NCBI RefSeq assembly: GCF_012843905.1
Contig: NZ_JABAGC010000033.1
Coordinates: forward strand, 1 to 37,848
Origin: Clostridium sp. SM-530-WT-3G
GTDB taxonomy: Bacteria > Bacillota > Clostridia > Clostridiales > Clostridiaceae
Direction of reading: 5' to 3'
Length of the DNA: 37,848 nucleotides
Position numbers and translations under genes: made by a program. Under the pieces are notes generated by a model. The model was not told the DNA's origin, did no database searches, and worked only from the letters and a program-made list of their open reading frames with translations. Position 1 is the stretch's first letter. Each line of letters opens with the position of its first letter. Shown one piece after another: positions 1-7,117 of the stretch.

Positions 1-106
1 TAGTCTAGAGTCTACTATTTCCAAATTAGGACTAGTAGCTTAAATTTTTCCTATTTACTGCACAAGTCTAGTTATTTTAATTAAAGTCAATCTATATTAT
101 TTTATC

Positions 107-138
107 TTCATCTTTTTTTCATAATCTAAAGCTATAAT
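107..138 (+). promoter_or_regulatory. Candidate promoter with TTCAT direct repeats
   Basis: Two TTCAT boxes (107-111 and 118-122) lie exactly 11 bp apart, just upstream of a perfect TATAAT (133-138). No good -35 hexamer is seen 16-18 bp upstream of that -10, which would fit an activator-dependent promoter. Similar boxes occur at three other promoters of this island. Short AT-rich motifs are common in this genome, so this is suggestive only. Confidence 0.35.
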
Positions 139-172
139 TTCATAGAAAAATAAATTTAATGAGGTGAATATA

Positions 173-1450
173 TTGAGTAAAATTACTAAATCATTTGATG
201 TTTATGGTATGCACTGTAAATCATGTGAATCTGCCATTGAAGAAGAGGTAAATGATTTAAATGGTGTCTTAAGTGTTAAAGCTGATCATAACCAATCAAA
301 TGTAATAATTATGTATGAAAATGAACTCTGTGATGAAAACAAAATCAAAAAAGCAATAAAAAAAGCAGGCTACTCAACTAATAAAAATTCTTTTAGTAAA
401 TTTTTAGGCCTAGGATTAATGGTTGTTATAATGTTATTTTTAAGTAGCAATTCTTTACTTGGTTATGACACAAACTCACTACTTGAAAATGCATCACTTT
501 TTATGTTATTTGTAGTTGGTTTATTATCATCTCTTCATTGTGTTGGTATGTGTGGTGGAATAATGCTTACACAAACACTAGATAAGGATAATTTACTTAC
601 AAGCAAAAAATCTTCTTTTAATACAGCACTTAAATATAATATTGGTAGAGTAATTTCTTATACTTTACTAGGAGGAATTATTGGTGCTTTAGGATCGGTA
701 TTTTCTGTATCTATGAAAATGCAGGGTGTAATACAACTTATAGCTGCATTATTTATGATAGTTGCTGGACTTAATATGTTTGGAATAAAATTATTTAAAG
801 GTGTTAATATAAGTATCCCATTTATGAAAAAAAATTGTAGTAAGAGCAGCAAAAATCCTTTTATAGTCGGCCTTTTAAATGGATTCATGCCTTGTGGTCC
901 ACTACAAACTATGCAACTTTATGCACTTGGAACTGGTAGCTTTATAATGGGAGCCTTATCAATGTTTGCATTTTCTATAGGTACAGTTCCATTAATGTTA
1001 GGTTTTGGATATATCTCATCTAGATTAAGCAAACAACTAAGTAATAATATATTTAAATATAGCGGAGTATTTATAATAATACTTGGTCTTTCTATGGGAC
1101 AAAGAGGTATAGCATTAACAGGAATTAATATACCATTTTTAAGTGGTATCTCTCAATCTTCTGGTGAACTTGCTCCTATTGTTGACGGATATCAAGAAAT
1201 TACTATTACAGCTAATAGATATGGCTATAAACCATCAAGTAATCTTATAAAAGGAGATATCCCTGTAAAACTTACTATAAAAGCAGAAGAACTAACTTCT
1301 TGTAATAATGTTATGTATTTCCCTCAATATGATCAGTATATTGATTTGAGTAAAGGAGATGTAGTTGCTGAGATAAATCCAAATGGACAAGATATATCTT
1401 TTACTTGTTGGATGGGAATGATAAGAGGAAGTATAAAAGTTGAAAAGTAA
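173..1450 (+). CDS. HMA / SafE-like membrane / cupredoxin fusion protein (metal handling)
   Basis: A three-part protein of about 425 aa. Residues 1-70 form a heavy-metal-associated ferredoxin-like fold with the metal motif GMHCKSC. The middle (about 75-320) is a six-helix TauE/SafE (DsbD/UreH-like) membrane domain with paired motifs LHCVGMCGG and NGFMPCGPLQ. The C-terminal 90 residues look like a cupredoxin domain with potential ligands in SCNNVMYFPQY and CWMGM. By family, such fusions sit with copper transport and detoxification genes; copper is an inference here. The start is most likely TTG at 173, because GAGGTGA (161-167) is the ribosome binding site; an upstream in-frame GTG (164) lies inside that site. 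A multicopper oxidase lies 1.1 kb downstream on the other strand. A strong hairpin terminator follows. Confidence 0.8.
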   Translation: MSKITKSFDVYGMHCKSCESAIEEEVNDLNGVLSVKADHNQSNVIIMYENELCDENKIKKAIKKAGYSTNKNSFSKFLGLGLMVVIMLFLSSNSLLGYDTNSLLENASLFMLFVVGLLSSLHCVGMCGGIMLTQTLDKDNLLTSKKSSFNTALKYNIGRVISYTLLGGIIGALGSVFSVSMKMQGVIQLIAALFMIVAGLNMFGIKLFKGVNISIPFMKKNCSKSSKNPFIVGLLNGFMPCGPLQTMQLYALGTGSFIMGALSMFAFSIGTVPLMLGFGYISSRLSKQLSNNIFKYSGVFIIILGLSMGQRGIALTGINIPFLSGISQSSGELAPIVDGYQEITITANRYGYKPSSNLIKGDIPVKLTIKAEELTSCNNVMYFPQYDQYIDLSKGDVVAEINPNGQDISFTCWMGMIRGSIKVEK

Positions 1451-1460
1451 TTATATATAA

Positions 1461-1495
1461 AAAAAGCTAATCTATCTTAGATTAGCTTTTTTATT
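1461..1495. terminator. Bidirectional hairpin terminator
   Basis: Perfect 9-bp stem (GCTAATCTA / TAGATTAGC) with a 3-nt loop, flanked by A-run and T-run. It can end both the fusion gene (+) and the small secreted-protein gene (-), which converge here. Confidence 0.85.
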
Positions 1496-1503
1496 CTTTT
1501 AAA

Positions 1504-1800
1504 TTAATTTATATCCCCATAACTTCCATAATTAATATGCGGGCAGCTTTGTCCAGCATTATAGTTTCTATATTCACTATCATCTAATTTTTCAAATTTA
1601 TTTGTTTCTTGATTTAATACTTTAAACTGTGATTCCCCTTGTGCTGAACTATTTTGGTCTATATTTGATACTACTGGATTTACATTAGTAGTAAATGATT
1701 GAGTAGCTACTTCTTTTTCATTTGCAAATGCTTTTACTCCTAATGCTACTACTCCTATTACTAATCCTAATGCTAATGTTCCTATTAATGACTTTTTCAT
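1504..1800 (-). CDS. Small secreted or membrane-anchored protein of unknown function
   Basis: 98 aa. The N-terminus MKKS followed by a hydrophobic run to about residue 26 (ending VKAFA-NE) is a signal peptide or anchor with a plausible AFA cleavage site. The mature part is hydrophilic and Asn/Gln/Ser-rich and ends in a short C-terminal segment with a single Cys (SCPHINYG). GGGAGTG is well placed upstream of the ATG. I do not recognise the family. It is divergently transcribed from another small envelope gene and shares a repeat-rich control region with it. A role in the neighbouring metal system is guesswork. Confidence 0.65.
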   Translation of the reverse strand: MKKSLIGTLALGLVIGVVALGVKAFANEKEVATQSFTTNVNPVVSNIDQNSSAQGESQFKVLNQETNKFEKLDDSEYRNYNAGQSCPHINYGSYGDIN

Positions 1801-1843
1801 GTAAACACTCCCTTATTCATATTTTTATCTTAATAATAGTCAA

Positions 1844-1903
1844 AAAATATGAATAAAATATGAATAAATTTAAATATTTAATTTCATATTTTATTCACAT
1901 TTT
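1844..1903. promoter_or_regulatory. Operator array: two opposed pairs of 11-bp direct repeats
   Basis: AAAATATGAAT is repeated exactly in tandem (1844-1854, 1855-1865). On the other side of a 16-bp gap are TTTCATATTTT (1882-1892) and ATTCACATTTT (1893-1903), the same motif in reverse orientation. Viewed as a whole this is an 18-bp inverted repeat with one mismatch (1846-1863 / 1884-1901). Direct repeats with 11-bp period are the usual binding mode of PhoB/OmpR-type response regulators. Each pair points to one of the two divergent genes (1800 and 1945). Confidence 0.6.
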
Positions 1904-1944
1904 TAAATTAATATTATCTCATAAAATTTATGGAGGTAAATTAA

Positions 1945-2187
1945 ATGAATAAAGAAACTAAGAAAAATTTAAAACGCTTTTTACCACTGTCTCTGTGTTG
2001 TATAATACCTATGTTATTACTTCTGGCAGTTCCTGCAATTGGTGCATATAGTAAATCAGGTGCATTAGCTGTATCATTTATAGCTCCACTTATATGCCCT
2101 CTAGTTATGGGAGGAGCATTCTTCTTCTTATTTAAAGGTAATAAGTCTTGTTGTTCTGATAAAGGCAATAATTCTGTTGAAAAATAG
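1945..2187 (+). CDS. Small two-helix membrane protein with Cys pairs, unknown function
   Basis: 80 aa, ATG preceded by TGGAGG (1931-1936). After a basic N-terminus (KKNLKRF) come two predicted membrane helices (about residues 13-32 and 41-62). A Cys pair opens helix 1 (SLCCIIP), one Cys sits in helix 2 (LICPLV), and a third Cys group sits in the C-terminal tail (KSCCSDK). The Cys arrangement and position next to a heavy-metal fusion protein and a multicopper oxidase suggest metal binding, but I cannot assign a family. Upstream lies the 11-bp repeat array. Confidence 0.65.
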   Translation: MNKETKKNLKRFLPLSLCCIIPMLLLLAVPAIGAYSKSGALAVSFIAPLICPLVMGGAFFFLFKGNKSCCSDKGNNSVEK

Positions 2188-2293
2188 GCACATTAGAATT
2201 TATATAAGTGATATAAAATAAGGGATAACTATTAAGTATATACATTAAATTAAAAAACTCTTAGAAATAAAATTTAATACAGGAGTGATTTTG

Positions 2294-2460
2294 ATGTTAG
2301 AAAAACTAAAACAAGTTTTATATGAAGAATATAAAACAAATGGATTAACAGCAGAAACATTAGCGTTAAGCAGTTCATAGATAAATTTATAAATAATATT
2401 CAAAAGGAAGAGTTTGATCAATATAAAAAAAATTTAACACGCTATATTAAATTACAATAA
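2294..2460 (+). pseudogene. Spo0E-like aspartyl-phosphate phosphatase, frameshifted
   Basis: A good ribosome binding site (AGGAGTG, 2281-2287) precedes ATG 2294. The first frame gives 28 aa (start MLEKLKQVLYEEY, end ETLALSSS) and stops at 2378-2380. Reading on in the frame one base back from codon CAG at 2371 gives SQFIDKFINNIQ and continues to TAA 2458-2460. Joined, the product is about 55 aa with the SQxxDxxI signature of Spo0E-family phosphatases, small proteins that dephosphorylate Spo0A~P and delay sporulation. One missing base explains it. Decay, a sequencing error or, less likely, programmed frameshifting are possible. Confidence 0.7.
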
Positions 2461-2466
2461 GCCAAT

Positions 2467-2519
2467 AAAAAAGCAGATACCTTAAATAATTTTAAAATTA
2501 TTTAAGGTATCTGCTTTTT
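2467..2519. terminator. Long perfect-palindrome terminator
   Basis: About 26-bp perfect arms centred at 2493/2494 with A-run and T-run at the outer ends. It serves the Spo0E-like remnant (+) and the multicopper oxidase gene (-), which converge here. Confidence 0.85.
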
Positions 2520-2531
2520 ATATCTTTATCT

Positions 2532-3425
2532 TTAAGTGTACCTAATTGTTGTAAACATTCCACCTGTTTTGTCACATCCATTATTTGACGTATCGTGAGG
2601 AATATGACAATGTAGCGGCCATATACCTGGATTATTAGCAGTAAATTCTATATCCCATGTTTCTCCTGATGCCACTAATATCGTATTTTTTTTAATTTGA
2701 TTTTCTTTTTTTATTGGATATCCATCAGCTCCTACAACACTGAATTGATGACCATGAATATGCATAGGATGATGATTCATTTGTATATTTCCAAATCTTA
2801 TTCTAACAGTATCACCTAAGCTTACTGGTAATGGATTATCATAAGGAAAGCATCTCCCATTTATAGTAAAAAAATTAAATTCATGTTTCATAAAATCAAG
2901 TTCATATTTACCCGGTTTTAATTCACATGGTTTAAGTCCTTTTAAATACCATTCTTGTAGTAAAAGTAAATAATCTTTATAATTTTGACGGTCTTCATTG
3001 CATGGATCTTCAACTATAAGACCTCCAAGTAACCCTGCATTATTTTGAATTACGACGCCTACATGAGAGTGATACATATAAGTTCCTGGAGGATTGATTA
3101 TCTCAAAACAATAGTCAAAGTAACATCCAGGATTTATATATGGAGTTGGCTCAACAGCTGGTACTCCATCCATATTATTAGGTACTTCTAATCCATGCCA
3201 ATGGACACTTGTTTTATACTTTAAGTTATTTATTACCCTTATACAAACCTTATCACATGGTTTTACTCTTATTGTAGGTCCTGGTGAACAACCATTATAT
3301 CCCATTCCTTTAGCAAAAATACCTGGAAGTATTTCTATATCTACTTCCTCTGCTACTAAAGTAAAATGTTTTACTCCATTTTTAATTTCATATTCCAAAT
3401 CTTCTATACCAGGTGTTATAACCAT
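2532..3425 (-). CDS. Two-domain multicopper oxidase (laccase-like)
   Basis: 297 aa with two cupredoxin domains. All four copper motifs are present in order: HWHG (75-78), HSHVG (119-123), HHPMHIHGH (218-226) and HCHIPHD (272-278). Trinuclear-centre histidines appear complete. At the type 1 site the His expected five residues after Cys273 is Asp278, and the axial position (283) is Gly, so the blue copper site looks altered. No convincing signal peptide is seen. AAAGGAGGGG precedes the ATG. In this family the reaction is copper-dependent oxidation of metals, phenols or bilirubin; in an anaerobe with a neighbouring heavy-metal protein, metal sequestration or detoxification is the likely context. 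Two TTCA boxes lie about 40-55 bp upstream. Confidence 0.85.
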   Translation of the reverse strand: MVITPGIEDLEYEIKNGVKHFTLVAEEVDIEILPGIFAKGMGYNGCSPGPTIRVKPCDKVCIRVINNLKYKTSVHWHGLEVPNNMDGVPAVEPTPYINPGCYFDYCFEIINPPGTYMYHSHVGVVIQNNAGLLGGLIVEDPCNEDRQNYKDYLLLLQEWYLKGLKPCELKPGKYELDFMKHEFNFFTINGRCFPYDNPLPVSLGDTVRIRFGNIQMNHHPMHIHGHQFSVVGADGYPIKKENQIKKNTILVASGETWDIEFTANNPGIWPLHCHIPHDTSNNGCDKTGGMFTTIRYT

Positions 3426-3463
3426 AAGCCCCTCCTTTAATGCAGTTTATATTATCATAACTA

Positions 3464-3478
3464 TTCAAATATATTCAT
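3464..3478 (-). promoter_or_regulatory. TTCA direct repeats upstream of the multicopper oxidase gene
   Basis: ATTCA repeats (3463-3467 and 3473-3477) are spaced 10 bp. They resemble the boxes at 107-122 and 1844-1903 and may bind the same regulator. Weak on its own. Confidence 0.3.
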
Positions 3479-3509
3479 ATAAAGTACACTAGCATCTAAA
3501 AATGTAAAA

Positions 3510-3543
3510 AGAGGATATATAAAATAATATTTATATATCCTCT
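3510..3543 (-). terminator. Hairpin terminator between the IS and the multicopper oxidase gene
   Basis: 14-bp perfect stem with 6-nt loop. On the - strand it is followed by TTTTT. It shields the oxidase gene from transcription coming from the insertion sequence. Since it lies outside the IS, it probably ended whatever stood upstream before the insertion. Confidence 0.7.
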
Positions 3544-3568
3544 GATATTTATTTTCTATCTAATTTAC

Positions 3569-5025
3569 TACACCACTTTACAATAAAATTAGCTGACTTC
3601 GTCTTGCGAAGCAAAGTAATTAATAGCATCTTTAATTGTTATAATATTTTTTACAGATTGTAGTGTTTTCAACAACTTATCAATAAATAATTCCTTGAGA
3701 ATGCCTTCTGACAAGTGATATTTAAATTCTTGTGGACTTTGAAATTGATATTTAGAAAATTGCTCATTTATAAAAGGTAAAGTAATACACATGGTATAGG
3801 CTACCCCTAGTAAATTGACATACTTCTCTATACCAGCTTTACTTCTTACCATATAATTACTAAATGACCAAAAAGTTTTTTGTTGATAAAATATTACTTC
3901 AATATTCCAACGAACTTTGTAAATATTATAAATTGTTTTATCAAGTTTATCAGAATCATTTGCTGTTGAATTATCAAAACTATTGATATCATCAGGATTT
4001 ATTGTGCTCATATATAAACGTACAGACTTGAAAGTCTCTATGTCGGTAGTAGTAACTGTTATATACACAATTTTATCTGTCAAATTTGTTTTTGCTTGTG
4101 TATGAGCTATGAAATATTTGCCGTCTTTAACATAATCAAGAGTTTTATAATTAATTCTATGACCTCTTTTTCTAGGACGGCCCCTTTTTCCTGTATGTTT
4201 TTCATATGAAACTTCATACATCACAGTATCCGAACGCAAAGCGCCTAAAACATTTATATTTGCAAATTTTTCAATTTCATTTATAAATGGCTTTTTAGTA
4301 TACCAAGAGTCACATGTAACTATGACTTGATATTCTTCAAGTTCAGGGGCAACGGATGCTACCATATCAGCAGCTAATTTTAATTTTGTTTTTGATTTAT
4401 CATAGAGTTTGTATTGCACTGGAATTTTAATATAATGAATTTTTTTATTATACATTACTGGAATAGCCATAGCTAAACATACAAAACAATGCCCATTTAA
4501 ATAATTAGATCCATTTTTACTTGTATGATCAAATAGCTTACTATAACAATCAAAATGTTTTCCAAATTTACTTTGAAGTGTATCATCAACTATTAGATAA
4601 ATAGTTATATTATTTTTTAATTCATTTGGAATAAGCTTTATTAAAATGTTGATAGTTGCTATCGCTAACTCGGTTATATTAAAATTCTTTTCCGATAAGA
4701 AATAGTAAAATCTATTTAAGCAGATGTCCCAATACTTTCTTATAAATTTATCATAAAGTAATTTTATAGACTTAACTTCTTGCATATATAGAATTGAAAT
4801 TACTATTATCTGAAAGTTATCAAAACTTCGTTTGTAAAAAATATTATTATATGCATTTAAATATTTTTTTAATGTGTTAATTAGTGAATTATTACCAATA
4901 CTATTCATAGAACCAAACACCGTCCTTACAAAAGAGTTTTATTGGTTGTTATGATTAGTTTGTACTGGAAACGGTTTTTGGTTCGTTGTATTTTATGGTA
5001 ATTTAATTACTTGTAAAGTGGTGTA
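3569..5025 (-). mobile_element. IS4-superfamily insertion sequence, 1457 bp, apparently intact
   Basis: Perfect 15-bp terminal inverted repeats, TACACCACTTTACAA at 3569-3583 and its complement at 5011-5025, enclose one full-length transposase gene. Homology between the ends stops after 15 bp. I see no convincing target-site duplication: flanks read TAATTTAC on the left and AATATTAT on the right. The element lies between the LacI regulator and the multicopper oxidase gene. Confidence 0.85.
3589..4908 (-). CDS. IS4-type DDE transposase
   Basis: About 439 aa from ATG 4908, or 443 aa from an in-frame GTG at 4920 that lies almost inside the AAGGACGG ribosome binding site. Neither spacing is ideal. 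The acidic triad is visible (443-aa numbering): D112/D113 in LIVDDTLQSKFG, D204 in VTCDSWY, and E340 in the signature YKVRWNIEVIF. A basic AT-hook-like GRPRKRG occurs near 246. No stop or frameshift, so it is probably active. It cuts and pastes its own element by recognising the 15-bp ends. Confidence 0.88.
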   Translation of the reverse strand: MNSIGNNSLINTLKKYLNAYNNIFYKRSFDNFQIIVISILYMQEVKSIKLLYDKFIRKYWDICLNRFYYFLSEKNFNITELAIATINILIKLIPNELKNNITIYLIVDDTLQSKFGKHFDCYSKLFDHTSKNGSNYLNGHCFVCLAMAIPVMYNKKIHYIKIPVQYKLYDKSKTKLKLAADMVASVAPELEEYQVIVTCDSWYTKKPFINEIEKFANINVLGALRSDTVMYEVSYEKHTGKRGRPRKRGHRINYKTLDYVKDGKYFIAHTQAKTNLTDKIVYITVTTTDIETFKSVRLYMSTINPDDINSFDNSTANDSDKLDKTIYNIYKVRWNIEVIFYQQKTFWSFSNYMVRSKAGIEKYVNLLGVAYTMCITLPFINEQFSKYQFQSPQEFKYHLSEGILKELFIDKLLKTLQSVKNIITIKDAINYFASQDEVS

Positions 5026-5161
5026 AATATTATTCAAAATAATTATTTTATTGCTAATTCTAAATTATTTATTTTTATAAAAATTTACTTCTCAAACTGT
5101 GTATTTTCCTACTTTTTAAAGTCATACATGGATTCTACTGAAATACAATTTTCTATAAATA

Positions 5162-5192
5162 AAAAAATCATAGTTAACCAAACTACGATTTT
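5162..5192 (-). terminator. Terminator of the LacI-type regulator gene
   Basis: 10-bp stem (one G-U pair) with 5-nt loop, followed on the - strand by a run of seven T. Confidence 0.75.
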
Positions 5193-5198
5193 AATCTA

Positions 5199-6182
5199 TT
5201 ATAATTTTTTTGTTGTTTCTATTTGCAAAAAACTTACTGGCAGTGTTTTGCTTTTTATAACTTTATTTTTATTTACTATAAGTTGAAGTATATTAACCGC
5301 TTCTATTGCAAGTCTTTCAACATCTTGTTTTATTGTGGAAATTTTCAAATGCTCATTAGGATAACTTTTAACTCCATCAAATCCTATTATTTGAACATCA
5401 TCTGGTATTTTTATTTTTATGTCGTCAAGAGCTTCAATAACATACTGTGCATATCTATCTGTGGCACAAAATATGCCATCAAATTTAATTCCTTTAGTAT
5501 ATGATTCTTTTATAAATTTACTTACTTCATTGCGAAATTCACTAGAGGTACAGTTGCAGTTAAAAATGTTATAATTTAAATTTAATTCTTTACATGCAAC
5601 TTCAAATCCAAATTTTCTATCATTTAAAGCTGCATTATTTTCTATTTTTCTTGTAATATGTAATAAATTTTTACATTTCCTTTTATATAATTCATTTACT
5701 GCTAGTTTGCTTCCATTTACATTATCACTAGTTACATAGGGTATTGATTTATTGTAATATCTTTCTATAGCAACATATGGTAAACTTTCAGTCAAGTAAG
5801 GTAATATATTACTATAAGATATTGATATAATGCCATATACTTTATTTTGTTTTGCCATTTCAATATATTCTATCTCTGCTAAATAATCATTTTCAGAATT
5901 ACATAACAACATCTTTTTTCCTATTTTTTTTAATTCTATTTGCAAATAATATGTAAGTTCAGAAAAAAACGGATTCCATACTGTAGGTAATATAAATACT
6001 ACATTACTAGCTGTTTTTGTTTTTAATTCTCTTGCCGCTACATTGGGTACATATCCTAACTCTTTTATAGCTTGCTCTATCTTTATTCTTGAAGCTTCTT
6101 TTACTTTTACGTTATTTATATAATTCGATACTGTACCTCTAGATACGCCAGCTTTTTTAGCGACATCATTCATATTCGCCAC
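5199..6182 (-). CDS. LacI-family transcriptional regulator
   Basis: 327 aa, the normal length for the family. N-terminal helix-turn-helix and hinge: MNDVAKKAGVSRGTVSNYIN followed by LGYVPNVAARELKT. The rest is a periplasmic-binding-protein-like effector domain (VVFILPTVWNPFFSEL, FDGIFCATDRYA, DDVQIIGFDG). GTG at 6182 is chosen as start because GAGGTGAT sits 5 nt upstream; an in-frame ATG at 6173 would be too far. Members bind sugars or nucleosides and control catabolic genes. No transporter or enzyme follows, because an insertion sequence lies directly downstream, so its target is unknown. kdgK (17597) and the glycosidases (30391-33563) are candidates elsewhere in the window. Confidence 0.88.
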   Translation of the reverse strand: MANMNDVAKKAGVSRGTVSNYINNVKVKEASRIKIEQAIKELGYVPNVAARELKTKTASNVVFILPTVWNPFFSELTYYLQIELKKIGKKMLLCNSENDYLAEIEYIEMAKQNKVYGIISISYSNILPYLTESLPYVAIERYYNKSIPYVTSDNVNGSKLAVNELYKRKCKNLLHITRKIENNAALNDRKFGFEVACKELNLNYNIFNCNCTSSEFRNEVSKFIKESYTKGIKFDGIFCATDRYAQYVIEALDDIKIKIPDDVQIIGFDGVKSYPNEHLKISTIKQDVERLAIEAVNILQLIVNKNKVIKSKTLPVSFLQIETTKKL

Positions 6183-6485
6183 AATATCACCTCATTCTTA
6201 TTTTTTATTATTATATCATGTAATTATTAAAAAATCTCCCACAGATAGATATTATGCTCTTTCTAATACAGTTATAACAAGCTAATTTGTAATATTATTT
6301 ACATAAGTATCTCCAATAATTGTTTTATGTTAACATATACTCCCTATATTTTGAACTATCCATAGTTCCACTAAAAGTATCACATGCCTTCTATACTACT
6401 TTTATTACGTCTTGATATGTTGTTTTATTCATTATGAATTCTGGTTAATTGCGTATATATATATAGTTATATTATATCAAAAAAC
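6183..6485. other. Non-coding stretch upstream of the LacI gene
   Basis: About 300 bp. A TATAAT (revcomp, near 6216-6221) is placed to serve the regulator gene, without a recognisable -35. I see no RNA gene, operator palindrome or coding remnant. Confidence 0.4.
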
Positions 6486-6520
6486 ACCCACGAAAAACCA
6501 AAATTATGATTTTCGTGGGT
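6486..6520 (-). terminator. tmRNA terminator
   Basis: 11-bp perfect stem (ACCCACGAAAA / TTTTCGTGGGT), followed on the - strand by G and six T, starting 5 nt after the tmRNA 3' CCA. Confidence 0.9.
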
Positions 6521-6524
6521 TTTG

Positions 6525-6882
6525 TGGTGGAGGTGACGGGTGTCGAACCCGTGTCCGAAAAGAGCGCCATCTATCTTTCTCCGAGTGCAGTTTATGTTTT
6601 GACATTCCCTCATAGGCACGCCCATAAACAGGCTTACCTAATCAGTAGCTTCATAAATACCCCTTTAGCTCAAAGCTTTGCTAAACTTCGTTTCCCACTT
6701 TAATGACACCAGTGATCCGAGCCGTAGGCAACCCGGGCTGATGAGCAGCTATTAAACTAAGCTGCTAATGCAAAATTATCTTCTGCGTTTACATTTAATG
6801 CATACTTTATTAACGAGGACACATGCTTCCCTCGACTCGCTTAATAAACCGCTTCTCTCCCCGTCGAAGCCAAAACACCCCC
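6525..6882 (-). ncRNA. ssrA: tmRNA (transfer-messenger RNA)
   Basis: 358 nt. The 5' end (6882) starts GGGGGTG, which pairs with CACCTCC before an encoded ACCA 3' end (6525) to form the seven-pair acceptor stem with one G-U. The T-arm GGGTTCGACACCC and the 5' GGCTTCGACGG block are typical. The tag reading frame, codons 6786 down to 6760, encodes AEDNFALAA followed by TAG (6759-6757). This is a clostridial-type degradation tag recognised by ClpXP. Together with SmpB the RNA rescues ribosomes stalled on broken mRNAs. Mature 5' end formation by RNase P is implied, since the promoter lies some 60 bp upstream. Confidence 0.97.
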
Positions 6883-6945
6883 ATAGGTTAAGATGGTTTA
6901 ATAACTTTATATTTAATTTTCAACTAAGTTCATCTTGTATAACTG

Positions 6946-6974
6946 ATTATAGCTCAATAAATTAGCAGTGTCAA
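6946..6974 (-). promoter_or_regulatory. ssrA promoter, consensus sigma-A
   Basis: Perfect -35 TTGACA (6969-6974, complement) and perfect -10 TATAAT (6946-6951), 17-bp spacer. Predicted start near 6939, leaving a leader of about 57 nt to be trimmed. Confidence 0.9.
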
Positions 6975-7060
6975 GTTGGGTATTTCTTTAATAAAAAATT
7001 GTTTTTTACAATTAATTTTATATATACTATTTTAAATTTTTTTGTTTTTAGTTTAAAAAT

Positions 7061-7107
7061 ATAATGTGAATATATTAGCAATTAAAAAGCTAATATATTC
7101 ACATTAT
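7061..7107 (-). terminator. Terminator of the GDPD gene
   Basis: 19-bp perfect stem with 9-nt loop directly after the stop codon region, followed on the - strand by a T-rich tract. Confidence 0.8.
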
Positions 7108-7117
7108 AATCTTTATC

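Noticed and set aside
3555..5035. Target-site duplication of the insertion sequence
   Set aside because: Flanks of the 15-bp ends share no clear direct repeat of 4-13 bp.
6412..6965. Open frames on the + strand through the tmRNA region
   Set aside because: They run antisense to ssrA, have no ribosome binding sites and the tmRNA structure explains the sequence.
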